NCBI GenBank assembly: GCA_026196875.1
Contig: JAPHTP010000067.1
Span: forward strand, 1 to 46,924
DNA: 46,924 bases
Reading direction: 5' to 3'
Origin: Kangiellaceae bacterium
Lineage (GTDB): Bacteria; Pseudomonadota; Gammaproteobacteria; Enterobacterales; Kangiellaceae
Part shown: positions 1 to 7,162 of the stretch, piece after piece
How positions within the stretch are numbered: the first letter of the stretch is position 1
How the letters are laid out: each line of letters begins with the position of its first letter
Position numbers and translations under genes: made by a program
The notes under the pieces: model-generated
Databases searched by the model: none
What the model was told of the DNA's origin: nothing
What the model saw: the letters and a program-made list of their open reading frames with translations, nothing else

Positions 1-2451
1 GAAGGTGGCAGTGTAAGACATTTATTTACTCAAACGGGTACAAATTTACACAGTTTGAGAAACAGTTTGTCAGAAGCTTTAGATCGGTTAGCACAAGTAG
101 AAGGAACTCCTGGTGAAGTACATATTTCCAATGACTTGGCGAGATTGCTTAATCATTGTGACAAACTAGCTCAACAAAGAAAAGACCAGTATATTTCTAG
201 CGAGTTATTTGTACTCGCTGCGATCGAAGATAAAGGTGAGTTAGGCAAAATTCTTGGTTCCTTAAATGTCGATAAGCAATCGATGGAGAGAGCTATTGAG
301 CAAGTTAGGGGAGGACACGCGGTAGACGATCCTAATGCCGAAGAGCAGCGACAAGCACTCGATAAATTCACCATCGATTTAACGGAACGAGCTGAGCAAG
401 GCAAACTTGATCCGGTGATTGGTCGTGATGATGAAATTCGTAGAACCATTCAAGTTTTACAAAGACGCTCTAAGAATAATCCTGTTCTAATAGGAGAGCC
501 AGGCGTCGGTAAAACCGCAATTGTAGAAGGCTTAGCCCAGCGAATTATCAATGGCGAAGTACCGGAAGGATTAAAAAATAAACGTGTTCTTTCTCTTGAT
601 ATGGGAGCATTGATTGCTGGAGCAAAATTCCGAGGAGAGTTTGAAGAAAGACTCAAAGCGGTACTTAATGATCTCGCCAAACAAGAAGGACAGATAATTT
701 TATTTATCGATGAACTCCACACCATGGTAGGCGCAGGAAAATCGGAAGGCTCGATGGATGCAGGCAATATGCTCAAACCAGCATTAGCTCGAGGTGAACT
801 GCACTGTGTGGGAGCGACGACTTTAGATGAGTATCGAAAGTATGTTGAAAAAGATGCCGCGCTTGAAAGGCGTTTCCAAAAAGTTCAAGTGGAAGAGCCT
901 ACGGTAGAAGATACCATTGCTATCTTACGCGGGTTAAAAGAGCGTTATGAAGTTCATCACGGTGTTGATATTACAGACCCGGCGATAGTTGCTGCAGCGA
1001 CCTTATCACATCGCTATATTTCCGATAGAAAACTGCCAGATAAAGCAATTGATTTAGTCGATGAGGCGGCAAGTTTAATTCGGATGGAAATTGATTCTAA
1101 ACCAGAGCAAATGGATCGTTTAGAGCGAAAGCTAATTCAGCTGAAAATCCAACGGGAAGCGTTAAAAAAAGAGAGTGATGAAAGCTCAATAAAAAGACTT
1201 TCGGAGTTAGAAGATAAAATCGAAGAAATGGAAAGGGAGTTCGCCGAGTTAAATGAAATCTGGACTGCCGAAAAAGCCGCGCTTCATGGGACTCAAAGTA
1301 TAAAAACTGATTTGGAAAGAGCGCGTATTGAGCTAGATGCCGCCAAAAGAGCAGGAGATTTGGCGCGCATGTCCGAACTACAATATGGACGCATTCCTGA
1401 ACTTGAGCAGCAACTTGATATGGCTGCGCAGGTTGAGATGCAAGATATGACGCTGTTGCGCAATAAAGTCTCCGATAATGAAATTGCGCATATTGTATCT
1501 AAGTGGACAGGTATTCCAGTAAACAAGATGTTGGAAGGAGAGCGCGAGAAATTGCTTAAAATTGAGGAGCAACTTCACACTAGAGTAATTGGACAAGAAG
1601 AGGCGGTTTCAGCCGTATCAAATGCTGTTAGACGTTCTCGGGCTGGTTTGTCAGATCCAAATCGACCTAATGGTTCGTTTTTGTTTTTAGGACCAACCGG
1701 AGTTGGAAAAACAGAACTGAGTAAGGCACTAGCAAGTTTTCTATTTGACTCAGAAGATGCGATGGTGCGTATCGATATGTCTGAATTTATGGAAAAGCAC
1801 TCCGTTGCGCGTCTAATTGGTGCACCACCAGGGTATGTAGGGTATGACGAAGGTGGATACTTAACGGAGTTGGTCCGCAGAAAACCTTATTCTGTTATCC
1901 TGCTTGACGAAGTAGAAAAAGCGCATCCTGATGTATTTAATATTTTACTCCAAGTTTTAGAGGACGGGCGCTTAACTGATGGGCAAGGTCGTACCGTAGA
2001 CTTCAGAAATACAGTTATCATTATGACATCCAATTTAGGTTCTGACTTAATAATGGATTCTGCTGGCGAGGAACACTATGACGAGCTTAAACGCAAAATC
2101 ATGGATGTTATCGGTGATTATTTTAGACCCGAGTTTCTCAATAGGATCGATGAAACTGTGATTTTCCATTCGTTGGAAAAAACGCATGTTAAGCAAATTG
2201 CGGCAATCCAGTTGGCCAAATTGGTTGGGCGGCTCAAAGAGAACGGTATCCAATTTGAGTTTTCGGATTCGGCATTATCGAATATTTCAGACAAAGGGTT
2301 TGACCCCGTATATGGCGCTAGACCACTTAAAAGGGCTATTCAGCAATGGATTGAAAATACTCTTGCAGAAAAAATATTGTCGGGTCAAGTGGAGCCAAAA
2401 AGTACAATTGTTTTAGACGTAGTTAATGGAGAACTTGTTTTTAAAAGCTGA
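1..2451 (+). CDS. clpB: ClpB disaggregase, 5' end missing
   Basis: ATP-dependent chaperone that works with DnaK/J/GrpE to pull apart protein aggregates in the cytosol. The frame is open from base 1 without a start, and the first residues (EGGSVRHLF) align with about residue 42 of E. coli ClpB, so roughly 40 residues lie outside the window; a TTG at 55 is internal and not the true start. Visible parts in order: rest of the N domain, NBD1 with Walker A GEPGVGKT (493-516) and FIDELHT, the coiled-coil middle domain (about 1090-1500), NBD2 with Walker A GPTGVGKT (1690-1713) and LLDEVEKAH, and the C-terminal [12 protein letters not shown] sensor region. 816 residues are present against 857 in E. 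coli. A housekeeping gene, it marks the chromosomal flank of the polysaccharide locus. Confidence 0.97.
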   Translation, partial: EGGSVRHLFTQTGTNLHSLRNSLSEALDRLAQVEGTPGEVHISNDLARLLNHCDKLAQQRKDQYISSELFVLAAIEDKGELGKILGSLNVDKQSMERAIEQVRGGHAVDDPNAEEQRQALDKFTIDLTERAEQGKLDPVIGRDDEIRRTIQVLQRRSKNNPVLIGEPGVGKTAIVEGLAQRIINGEVPEGLKNKRVLSLDMGALIAGAKFRGEFEERLKAVLNDLAKQEGQIILFIDELHTMVGAGKSEGSMDAGNMLKPALARGELHCVGATTLDEYRKYVEKDAALERRFQKVQVEEPTVEDTIAILRGLKERYEVHHGVDITDPAIVAAATLSHRYISDRKLPDKAIDLVDEAASLIRMEIDSKPEQMDRLERKLIQLKIQREALKKESDESSIKRLSELEDKIEEMEREFAELNEIWTAEKAALHGTQSIKTDLERARIELDAAKRAGDLARMSELQYGRIPELEQQLDMAAQVEMQDMTLLRNKVSDNEIAHIVSKWTGIPVNKMLEGEREKLLKIEEQLHTRVIGQEEAVSAVSNAVRRSRAGLSDPNRPNGSFLFLGPTGVGKTELSKALASFLFDSEDAMVRIDMSEFMEKHSVARLIGAPPGYVGYDEGGYLTELVRRKPYSVILLDEVEKAHPDVFNILLQVLEDGRLTDGQGRTVDFRNTVIIMTSNLGSDLIMDSAGEEHYDELKRKIMDVIGDYFRPEFLNRIDETVIFHSLEKTHVKQIAAIQLAKLVGRLKENGIQFEFSDSALSNISDKGFDPVYGARPLKRAIQQWIENTLAEKILSGQVEPKSTIVLDVVNGELVFKS

Positions 2452-2515
2452 CTGTAGGTTGGCAAATAAACAGAATTTTTCTGTAACTTTATCAAAAATT
2501 AAAAAGTGATTGCGG

Positions 2516-2543
2516 CCCAGAATATCATTGCTGGTATTCTGGG
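2516..2543 (+). terminator. Hairpin downstream of clpB
   Basis: A perfect 9-bp inverted repeat, CCCAGAATA (2516-2524) with TATTCTGGG (2535-2543), and a 10-nt loop lies 65 bp after the clpB stop. No T-run follows, so it is a poor intrinsic terminator. The stem overlaps the -35 element of the next promoter. It could end clpB transcription weakly or be a processing structure. Confidence 0.35.
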
Positions 2544-2556
2544 GCTTAGCTATACT
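2528..2556 (+). promoter_or_regulatory. Promoter of first wecB
   Basis: -35 TTGCTG (2528-2533), 17-bp spacer, -10 TATACT (2551-2556). The same architecture with nearly the same bases around the -10 (GCTTAGCTATACTGGC) recurs before galE, which strengthens both calls. Predicted start of transcription is about 2563, giving a leader of roughly 44 nt to the ATG at 2607. Confidence 0.6.
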
Positions 2557-2606
2557 GGCTTATAGAGTTAATGTCTCTTTATCACCGAGTTGTCTATTAC
2601 TTAATT

Positions 2607-3725
2607 ATGAAAAAAATCTTATCTGTTTTTGGTACTCGACCAGAAGCTATTAAAATGGCTCCTCTGGTCAATGCTTTGTCTCAAAATAAATACTTCGATT
2701 CGAAAGTTTGTGTGACTGCGCAGCATCGAGAAATGCTTGACCAAGTGTTAAATTTATTTGAAATAGAACCTGATTACGATTTAAACATCATGAAACCTGG
2801 TCAGGATCTATATGATATTACGGCCAATATATTAAGTGGACTGAAACCGGTACTAGAGGATTTTGGGCCTGATATAGTGTTAGTCCACGGAGATACGACG
2901 ACTACTTTTGCTGCGAGCCTTGCCGCTTTTTACCAAAAAATTAAAGTCGGTCATGTTGAGGCTGGACTGAGAACAGGGAATCTATATTCACCTTGGCCAG
3001 AAGAAGCTAATCGATCTTTGACCGGTGTTATCACCGACTACCACTTTTCTCCGACAGAAACTTCCAAAAATAATTTAATCAAAGAAAATAAGTGTGAAAG
3101 TTCAATATTCGTTACAGGAAACACAGTAACCGATGCTTTGGTACAGGTTGTAGAAAAAATTAGAAGTAATAAGCAATTACAAAACAAGTTTGAGCAACGA
3201 TTTAACTTTTTAGACTCAGATAAAAAGTTGGTATTAGTGACAGGACATAGAAGAGAAAGTTTTGGAAGTGGATTTGAAAATATCTGTAAAGCCATTGCTG
3301 AAATTGCAAACAACCATCCAGATTGCGAAATTCTTTATCCAGTCCACTTAAACCCTAATGTTCAGGAGCCAGTTAAGAGGATTTTGTCTGATATAGATTC
3401 AGTGCACCTAATAGAACCTTTAGACTATTTGCCTTTTGTGTATTTAATGGACCGTTCTCACATCATTTTAACTGATTCAGGGGGGATCCAAGAAGAGGCC
3501 CCAACTATTGGCAAACCAGTGTTAGTTATGAGAGAAACAACTGAACGGCCGGAAGCTGTGGAAGCTGGTACTGTCAGGTTGGTCGGGACGAATATTGAGA
3601 AGATAGTAGGCAATATCGACTTGTTATTAACAAGCGAACAGGAATACAAAAAAATGAGTCGCTCACATAATCCATATGGAGACGGACACGCCTGTGAACG
3701 AATAATACAGGCTTTGTTAAATTAA
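2607..3725 (+). CDS. wecB: UDP-GlcNAc 2-epimerase, copy 1
   Basis: Non-hydrolysing epimerase converting UDP-GlcNAc to UDP-ManNAc in the cytosol, the precursor step for ManNAcA. The protein of 372 residues is collinear with E. coli WecB from [20 protein letters not shown], with [27 protein letters not shown] and [10 protein letters not shown] in place. I chose ATG 2607 because homologues begin there; an upstream in-frame ATG at 2571 would add 12 residues with no family match and would leave only an 8-nt leader. No clear Shine-Dalgarno is visible at either start. A paralogue about 80% identical in protein lies at 11336. This copy has its own promoter and sits apart from wecC. A six-G run (3480-3485) encodes part of the DSGGI motif. 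Confidence 0.95.
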   Translation: MKKILSVFGTRPEAIKMAPLVNALSQNKYFDSKVCVTAQHREMLDQVLNLFEIEPDYDLNIMKPGQDLYDITANILSGLKPVLEDFGPDIVLVHGDTTTTFAASLAAFYQKIKVGHVEAGLRTGNLYSPWPEEANRSLTGVITDYHFSPTETSKNNLIKENKCESSIFVTGNTVTDALVQVVEKIRSNKQLQNKFEQRFNFLDSDKKLVLVTGHRRESFGSGFENICKAIAEIANNHPDCEILYPVHLNPNVQEPVKRILSDIDSVHLIEPLDYLPFVYLMDRSHIILTDSGGIQEEAPTIGKPVLVMRETTERPEAVEAGTVRLVGTNIEKIVGNIDLLLTSEQEYKKMSRSHNPYGDGHACERIIQALLN

Positions 3726-3747
3726 AAGCGATTATCAAGTACTATCG

Positions 3748-3776
3748 TTGCCGATGTTTTTTAGCTTAGTTATACT
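3748..3776 (+). promoter_or_regulatory. Promoter of galE
   Basis: -35 TTGCCG (3748-3753), 17-bp spacer, -10 TATACT (3771-3776). The segment GCTTAGTTATACTGGC (3764-3779) matches the wecB promoter segment at 2544-2559 in 15 of 16 positions. Predicted start of transcription is about 3783, 35 nt before the TTG start codon. Confidence 0.6.
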
Positions 3777-3817
3777 GGCGCGAACTAGTCATCCACTGAG
3801 CATAAAAGGAAAAGGAA

Positions 3818-4834
3818 TTGGCCAAGATCTTAGTAACAGGCGGTGCAGGGTACATCGGCAGTCATACGACGCTTTTGTTGTTAGAAGCAGGGTATGAGGT
3901 GGTAGTAATTGATAACCTGTCTAATTCCTCATTAGAGTCCCTTCGCCGTGTTGAGCAGATAACAGATAAACGCGTTACCTTCTATAAAGTTGACTTGCGC
4001 GAAGAAAACAAGATAAATGATATCTTCACTGAGCATGAAATCGAAAGTGTAGTGCATTTTGCTGGTTTAAAGGCTGTTGGCGAATCAACGGAAATTCCTC
4101 TGGATTACTATGAGCAAAATGTGTACGGCACACTAAGCCTTCTTAAGGTAATGGAACGTAACAATTGTTTTAATATTGTATTTAGTTCATCCGCGACAGT
4201 TTACGGTGATCCGGCTTCAGTACCAATTACAGAAGACTTTCCAATATCGGCGACGAATCCCTATGGTCGAACCAAGCTATTCATTGAAGAAATTCTACGC
4301 GACCTATCTGTATCCAATGACAAATGGCGAATCGTGTTGCTCCGTTACTTCAATCCAATCGGGGCTCATGAAAGTGGGCTGATCGGCGAAGATCCGCAAG
4401 GAATTCCAAATAATTTGATGCCATTTGTTAGTCAGGTAGCGGTTGGTAAGAGGGACAAACTGTCCGTTTTCGGTAATGATTATGATACTGTAGATGGCAC
4501 TGGCGTGAGAGACTATATTCATGTGGTGGATTTGTCTGATGCCCACGTGAAGTCGGTGGAAAAAATAAAAGAGTTTGAAGGCGTATCAACTTTTAATTTA
4601 GGAACCGGCAATGGCTACTCTGTTTTACAGATGATAGATGCTTTTATAAAAGAGACGGGAAAACCCGTTCCTTTCTCAATCGAACCGCGTAGACCTGGGG
4701 ATATAGCTGAATGTTGGGCTGATGCTAGTTTAGCCAATCAAAAGTTAGATTGGAAAGCTGAAAGAGGTTTGTCTGAAATGATAAAGGATACCTGGCGTTG
4801 GCAAAATCAAAACCCCAATGGCTACGATAACTGA
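3818..4834 (+). CDS. galE: UDP-glucose 4-epimerase
   Basis: Extended short-chain dehydrogenase interconverting UDP-Glc and UDP-Gal (some members also UDP-GlcNAc and UDP-GalNAc), supplying galacto-configured sugars. 338 residues, the usual length. Visible: the NAD-binding GGAGYIGSH (residues 8-16), the SSSATVYGDP segment, catalytic Tyr149 and Lys153 in NPYGRTK, and the RYFNPIGAH substrate region. The start is TTG 3818, supported by AAGGA at 3806-3810 seven bases upstream and by the family N-terminus AKILVTGGAGY. It has its own promoter and is followed by a 204-bp spacer before the tRNA gene. Confidence 0.95.
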   Translation: MAKILVTGGAGYIGSHTTLLLLEAGYEVVVIDNLSNSSLESLRRVEQITDKRVTFYKVDLREENKINDIFTEHEIESVVHFAGLKAVGESTEIPLDYYEQNVYGTLSLLKVMERNNCFNIVFSSSATVYGDPASVPITEDFPISATNPYGRTKLFIEEILRDLSVSNDKWRIVLLRYFNPIGAHESGLIGEDPQGIPNNLMPFVSQVAVGKRDKLSVFGNDYDTVDGTGVRDYIHVVDLSDAHVKSVEKIKEFEGVSTFNLGTGNGYSVLQMIDAFIKETGKPVPFSIEPRRPGDIAECWADASLANQKLDWKAERGLSEMIKDTWRWQNQNPNGYDN

Positions 4835-4953
4835 GTAGCGAGTTGTTAGAATAGAGTAGCCAAGAAAGCGCGTAGCGGCTTCGAGAATTAACGGGAACAG
4901 GCGTAAAGGCAGGAGAAATTTATATTCTCAAGAGGGAGACCGCTAAAAAATAC

Positions 4954-4984
4954 TTGCGCTATCAATTGGTTTTGATAATATACG
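4954..4984 (+). promoter_or_regulatory. Probable tRNA promoter
   Basis: A TTGCGC at 4954-4959 is followed after 16-19 bp by overlapping AT-rich -10 candidates (TAATAT 4976, TATACG 4979) and then GCGCC (4985-4989), a GC-rich discriminator typical of stringently controlled stable-RNA promoters. The mature tRNA begins at 5039. The exact -10 register is uncertain. Confidence 0.45.
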
Positions 4985-5038
4985 CGCCTCTTCGAATTCA
5001 TTCAGAATTTGAAAGCATTAATCGAAAGATATCAAAAT

Positions 5039-5115
5039 AGTCGCGTAGCTCAGTTGGTTAGAGCACCACCTTGACATGGTGGGGGTCGGTGGTTCGAGTC
5101 CACTCGCGACTACCA
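5039..5115 (+). tRNA. tRNA-Val (GAC)
   Basis: A complete cloverleaf with encoded CCA. Acceptor arm AGTCGCG (5039-5045) pairs with CGCGACT (5105-5111); D arm GCTC/GAGC; anticodon stem CCACC/GGTGG; anticodon loop TTGACAT with GAC at 5073-5075; T arm GGTGG-TTCGAGT-CCACT with one G-U pair; then A and CCA. The core closely resembles E. coli valV. It reads valine codons GUC and GUU. Confidence 0.97.
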
Positions 5116-5132
5116 CGTTTTCTAGTGGTAGT
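5109..5132 (+). repeat. Hairpin formed by the tRNA 3' end
   Basis: ACTACCAC (5109-5116), containing the tRNA CCA end, is a perfect inverted repeat of GTGGTAGT (5125-5132) with an 8-nt loop. In the precursor it could compete with the acceptor stem or mark a 3' processing or termination point. No strong T-run follows. Confidence 0.5.
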
Positions 5133-5159
5133 AAGACTGGATTCCCAAGAAGAAAAAAT

Positions 5160-5174
5160 CACTCGCGACTACCA
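5160..5174 (+). repeat. Duplicate of tRNA-Val 3' end
   Basis: CACTCGCGACTACCA at 5160-5174 is an exact copy of the last 15 bases of the tRNA gene (5101-5115), leaving 44 bp between the two copies. The rest of a tRNA is absent. It resembles the tRNA 3'-end repeats known downstream of E. coli tyrT. Other explanations are a collapsed tandem tRNA array or the scar of an integrated element. Confidence 0.7.
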
Positions 5175-5322
5175 TATAAGACAAAACTTTCTATCAGGAA
5201 TCCCAATTTTGTGAATTTGGACTGCCTAATTGCTTTGGATTAGCAACTGAAGTTGGTAAAATGCTCTCAAGTTTCACTAAATGCTGCCAATGTGGTTTTG
5301 GTAGCGAAAGCTCGAAAAGACA

Positions 5323-5997
5323 ATGAACACAGAAATTATAGGAAACCTAGTGAGGTTTTCGCTTTTACATGGGATTGTAAGTCTGATCCTGCTCGTCGCT
5401 AGCTCTCTATCACATGCTAATGGAGCCGATGAAGCGACAGTATATTTTAAGGGTAAGGTATCTCGCATTAATCAAACCCTTGCGGCCAGACAGGCCGAGT
5501 TTAAAGCTGATCCTACCAAACTGGTTGAATATGTTGATCAAGAACTAATACCACTTTGGTCTTCCGAGAAAACAATGAAAGGACTAGTGGGAACTAAGAA
5601 TTGGAAACAAATATCCGAAAGCAATCAAAGCAAACTTGCCGCAAGTTTCAATAATACTCTCCAGCGTTATGTGCAAGAGGGATTTGAAGAATACGACGGC
5701 CAAAGCGTTAAATTTGTGAAGCTCAGGCTGAATTCTAAGAAGAGTAAGGGGATCTTAACTTTGGAAGTGATCCCAAATTTACTACCTAGCTTTAATATTG
5801 ACTTAAAAGTAGGTTCTAAAAACGGCAATTGGCAAATATACGATGTGCTAGTACAAGGAGTTAGCTATATATCACTTAAAAAAGAAAAAATTAGACAAAT
5901 TCTTGACAAGAATGGTGTACAGGCACTTATAAAAGATTTTTCTGATAAAAATCAAGGTTTTATGCCTTCTAGTGTGGTTAAAGTTGCAGCCAAATAA
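5323..5997 (+). CDS. MlaC/Ttg2D-like phospholipid-binding protein
   Basis: Probable periplasmic lipid carrier of the MlaC (Ttg2D, PF05494) family, which shuttles phospholipids between the outer-membrane MlaA complex and the inner-membrane MlaFEDB transporter. 224 residues with a positively charged start and a hydrophobic segment (about residues 12-30, ending SHANG) that looks like a cleavable signal peptide. The family pattern is clear: VDQELIPLW near residue 71, a YVQEGFEEYDGQ segment, and NWQIYDVLVQGVSYISLKKE near the end. No mlaA, B, D, E or F gene is adjacent, so it is an orphan placed between the tRNA and the rfaH-like gene. ATG 5323 is the only start preceding the signal peptide. Confidence 0.8.
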   Translation: MNTEIIGNLVRFSLLHGIVSLILLVASSLSHANGADEATVYFKGKVSRINQTLAARQAEFKADPTKLVEYVDQELIPLWSSEKTMKGLVGTKNWKQISESNQSKLAASFNNTLQRYVQEGFEEYDGQSVKFVKLRLNSKKSKGILTLEVIPNLLPSFNIDLKVGSKNGNWQIYDVLVQGVSYISLKKEKIRQILDKNGVQALIKDFSDKNQGFMPSSVVKVAAK

Positions 5998-6113
5998 CAG
6001 CAAGTTAAGTTTAGTTAAAAATATTAATTAATTTAATTGCTCTGTTGTCAGAATACACAGATAGTTCGTACTGAATTTAATCGAACCGTATAAATTCCCG
6101 TGAGAAATAGCAA

Positions 6114-6674
6114 GTGGCAAGTCAAAACCTGGATCACCCAAATAAAAACATGGCTTTATCTAAAAAGCTCAATTCGTCCTCCGAAGACTGGTACTTAGCA
6201 TCTTGTAAACCGAGACAAGAGACCAGAGCTTTAGAAAACCTTGAAAATCAAGAAGTTATAGCATTTCTTCCAACTTTGAGTGTCGAAAAAGTACTTGCGG
6301 GTCGTAAGCAAGTCGTTTCAGAGCCACTATTCAAGGGTTATTTATTCATTAACATCCAACCAGAAGATCCTCAATGGCCGAAAATCCGTTCTACGCGCGG
6401 AATTAGAGATTGGGTCCGATTTGCCGGCAAACCAGCGAAGATACCCAAGAGCTTAATCGAACAACTTTGGCAACAAGAGATAGAACCTCAGCTAAAACTG
6501 GTTGAAAAAAGATTTAACAAGGGTCAGACAATTAGAATAATGTCAGGTCCGTTTGAAGGGCTAAACGGAATATTTGAGTCGGATGATGGTGACCTACGTT
6601 CGATGATATTGATCGAATTCTTAGGCAAAACTAATCGAATCTCAGTTGGAAACGAGCAAATAGTAACCGATTGA
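6114..6674 (+). CDS. rfaH: RfaH-like transcription antiterminator
   Basis: NusG paralogue that binds RNA polymerase paused at an ops element and prevents termination in long surface-polysaccharide operons. 186 residues: NusG N-terminal domain from DWYLASCKPRQ (residue 25), with SEPLFKGYLF (69-78) and TRGIRDWVRFAGKPAKIP (94-111), which are RfaH-type rather than NusG-type signatures, and a C-terminal KOW-like domain with GPFEGLNGIFESDDGD. The start is uncertain: GTG 6114 gives about 25 residues before the core, and ATG 6150 would give 13; neither has a good Shine-Dalgarno. A perfect ops core lies 403 bp downstream in the leader of the export operon, which strongly suggests that operon is its target. 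Confidence 0.92.
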   Translation: MASQNLDHPNKNMALSKKLNSSSEDWYLASCKPRQETRALENLENQEVIAFLPTLSVEKVLAGRKQVVSEPLFKGYLFINIQPEDPQWPKIRSTRGIRDWVRFAGKPAKIPKSLIEQLWQQEIEPQLKLVEKRFNKGQTIRIMSGPFEGLNGIFESDDGDLRSMILIEFLGKTNRISVGNEQIVTD

Positions 6675-6743
6675 TTTTTAGGCTTATTTACTCCTTAGCT
6701 CTAATTTATTTAACTCTTCTCTCTAATATCACCAATCCGGTGA

Positions 6744-6759
6744 AATTTCACAGAATTAA
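6744..6759 (+). repeat. 16-bp direct repeat, copy 1
   Basis: AATTTCACAGAATTAA occurs here and again, identical, at 7025-7040, with starts 281 bp apart. Copy 1 lies just upstream of the TATAAT promoter candidate and copy 2 just upstream of the ops element. It may be a regulator site; its identity is unknown. Confidence 0.6.
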
Positions 6760-6783
6760 GCTGTTTTTAACAACTCCATCAGT

Positions 6784-6789
6784 TATAAT
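6784..6789 (+). promoter_or_regulatory. -10 element, capsule operon promoter candidate
   Basis: A consensus TATAAT followed by GCGCGGC, a form common in proteobacterial promoters. The -35 region at 17 bp (CTGTTT, 6761-6766) matches poorly, so the promoter may need an activator. Confidence 0.45.
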
Positions 6790-7024
6790 GCGCGGCAATA
6801 ATTTTGAGAGCTAGTTGGCATTTTCGGTACTTCTAGAAACACTTCAGAAAGAAATTGCCAAGTTTAGCCATAAACAAAGAAGTTTTATAACTAGTCAGGG
6901 AACAGCAGTCAGCTCACTAAAACGTAAAATCATATAGTTTTTAAGCAAAGTAATTGTTTTTAAATAGAGTTTTTCATTTCATTGAGTAATCCCATTTTCC
7001 TTCGAAATCGTTATTAAAACTTAG

Positions 7025-7040
7025 AATTTCACAGAATTAA
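7025..7040 (+). repeat. 16-bp direct repeat, copy 2
   Basis: Second exact copy of AATTTCACAGAATTAA (see 6744-6759), ending 36 bp before the ops core. Confidence 0.6.
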
Positions 7041-7076
7041 TGTAATCAGGCCGCACATTGAGAGCGATAACTCAAG

Positions 7077-7088
7077 GGCGGTAGCGTG
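7077..7088 (+). promoter_or_regulatory. ops / JUMPstart element (RfaH recruitment)
   Basis: GGCGGTAGCGTG matches the operon polarity suppressor core exactly. It is flanked by CTCAAGG (7071-7077) and CCTGAG (7089-7094), which can pair with one bulged A and place the ops bases in a loop, as in the known non-template DNA hairpin. It lies 75 bp before the first gene of the operon and on the same strand. The RfaH-like protein is encoded immediately upstream. Confidence 0.9.
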
Positions 7089-7162
7089 CCTGAGCCAGAC
7101 ATATAGAACTAAATCTCGAATCTGTTAGTCTTAAAATAAAAAATTAACTAGTTAGGTTGAAT

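Larger units (their letters stand above)
6675..7162 (+). other. 488-bp leader of the capsule operon
   Basis: No credible reading frame is present. It holds a promoter candidate (TATAAT 6784-6789), two copies of a 16-bp direct repeat (6744 and 7025), a JUMPstart-like segment with the ops core (7077-7088) and the ribosome site of the SLBB gene. A transcript from about 6796 would carry a leader of roughly 365 nt, typical of RfaH-controlled operons. Confidence 0.7.

Noticed and set aside
2571..2606. Upstream ATG as start of wecB copy 1
   Set aside because: The 12 extra residues do not match the family, and the predicted transcript start leaves only about 8 nt before it.
5101..5174. attL/attR pair of an integrated island
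   Set aside because: Only 44 bp lie between the two copies and no integrase is seen; at most it could be a scar.
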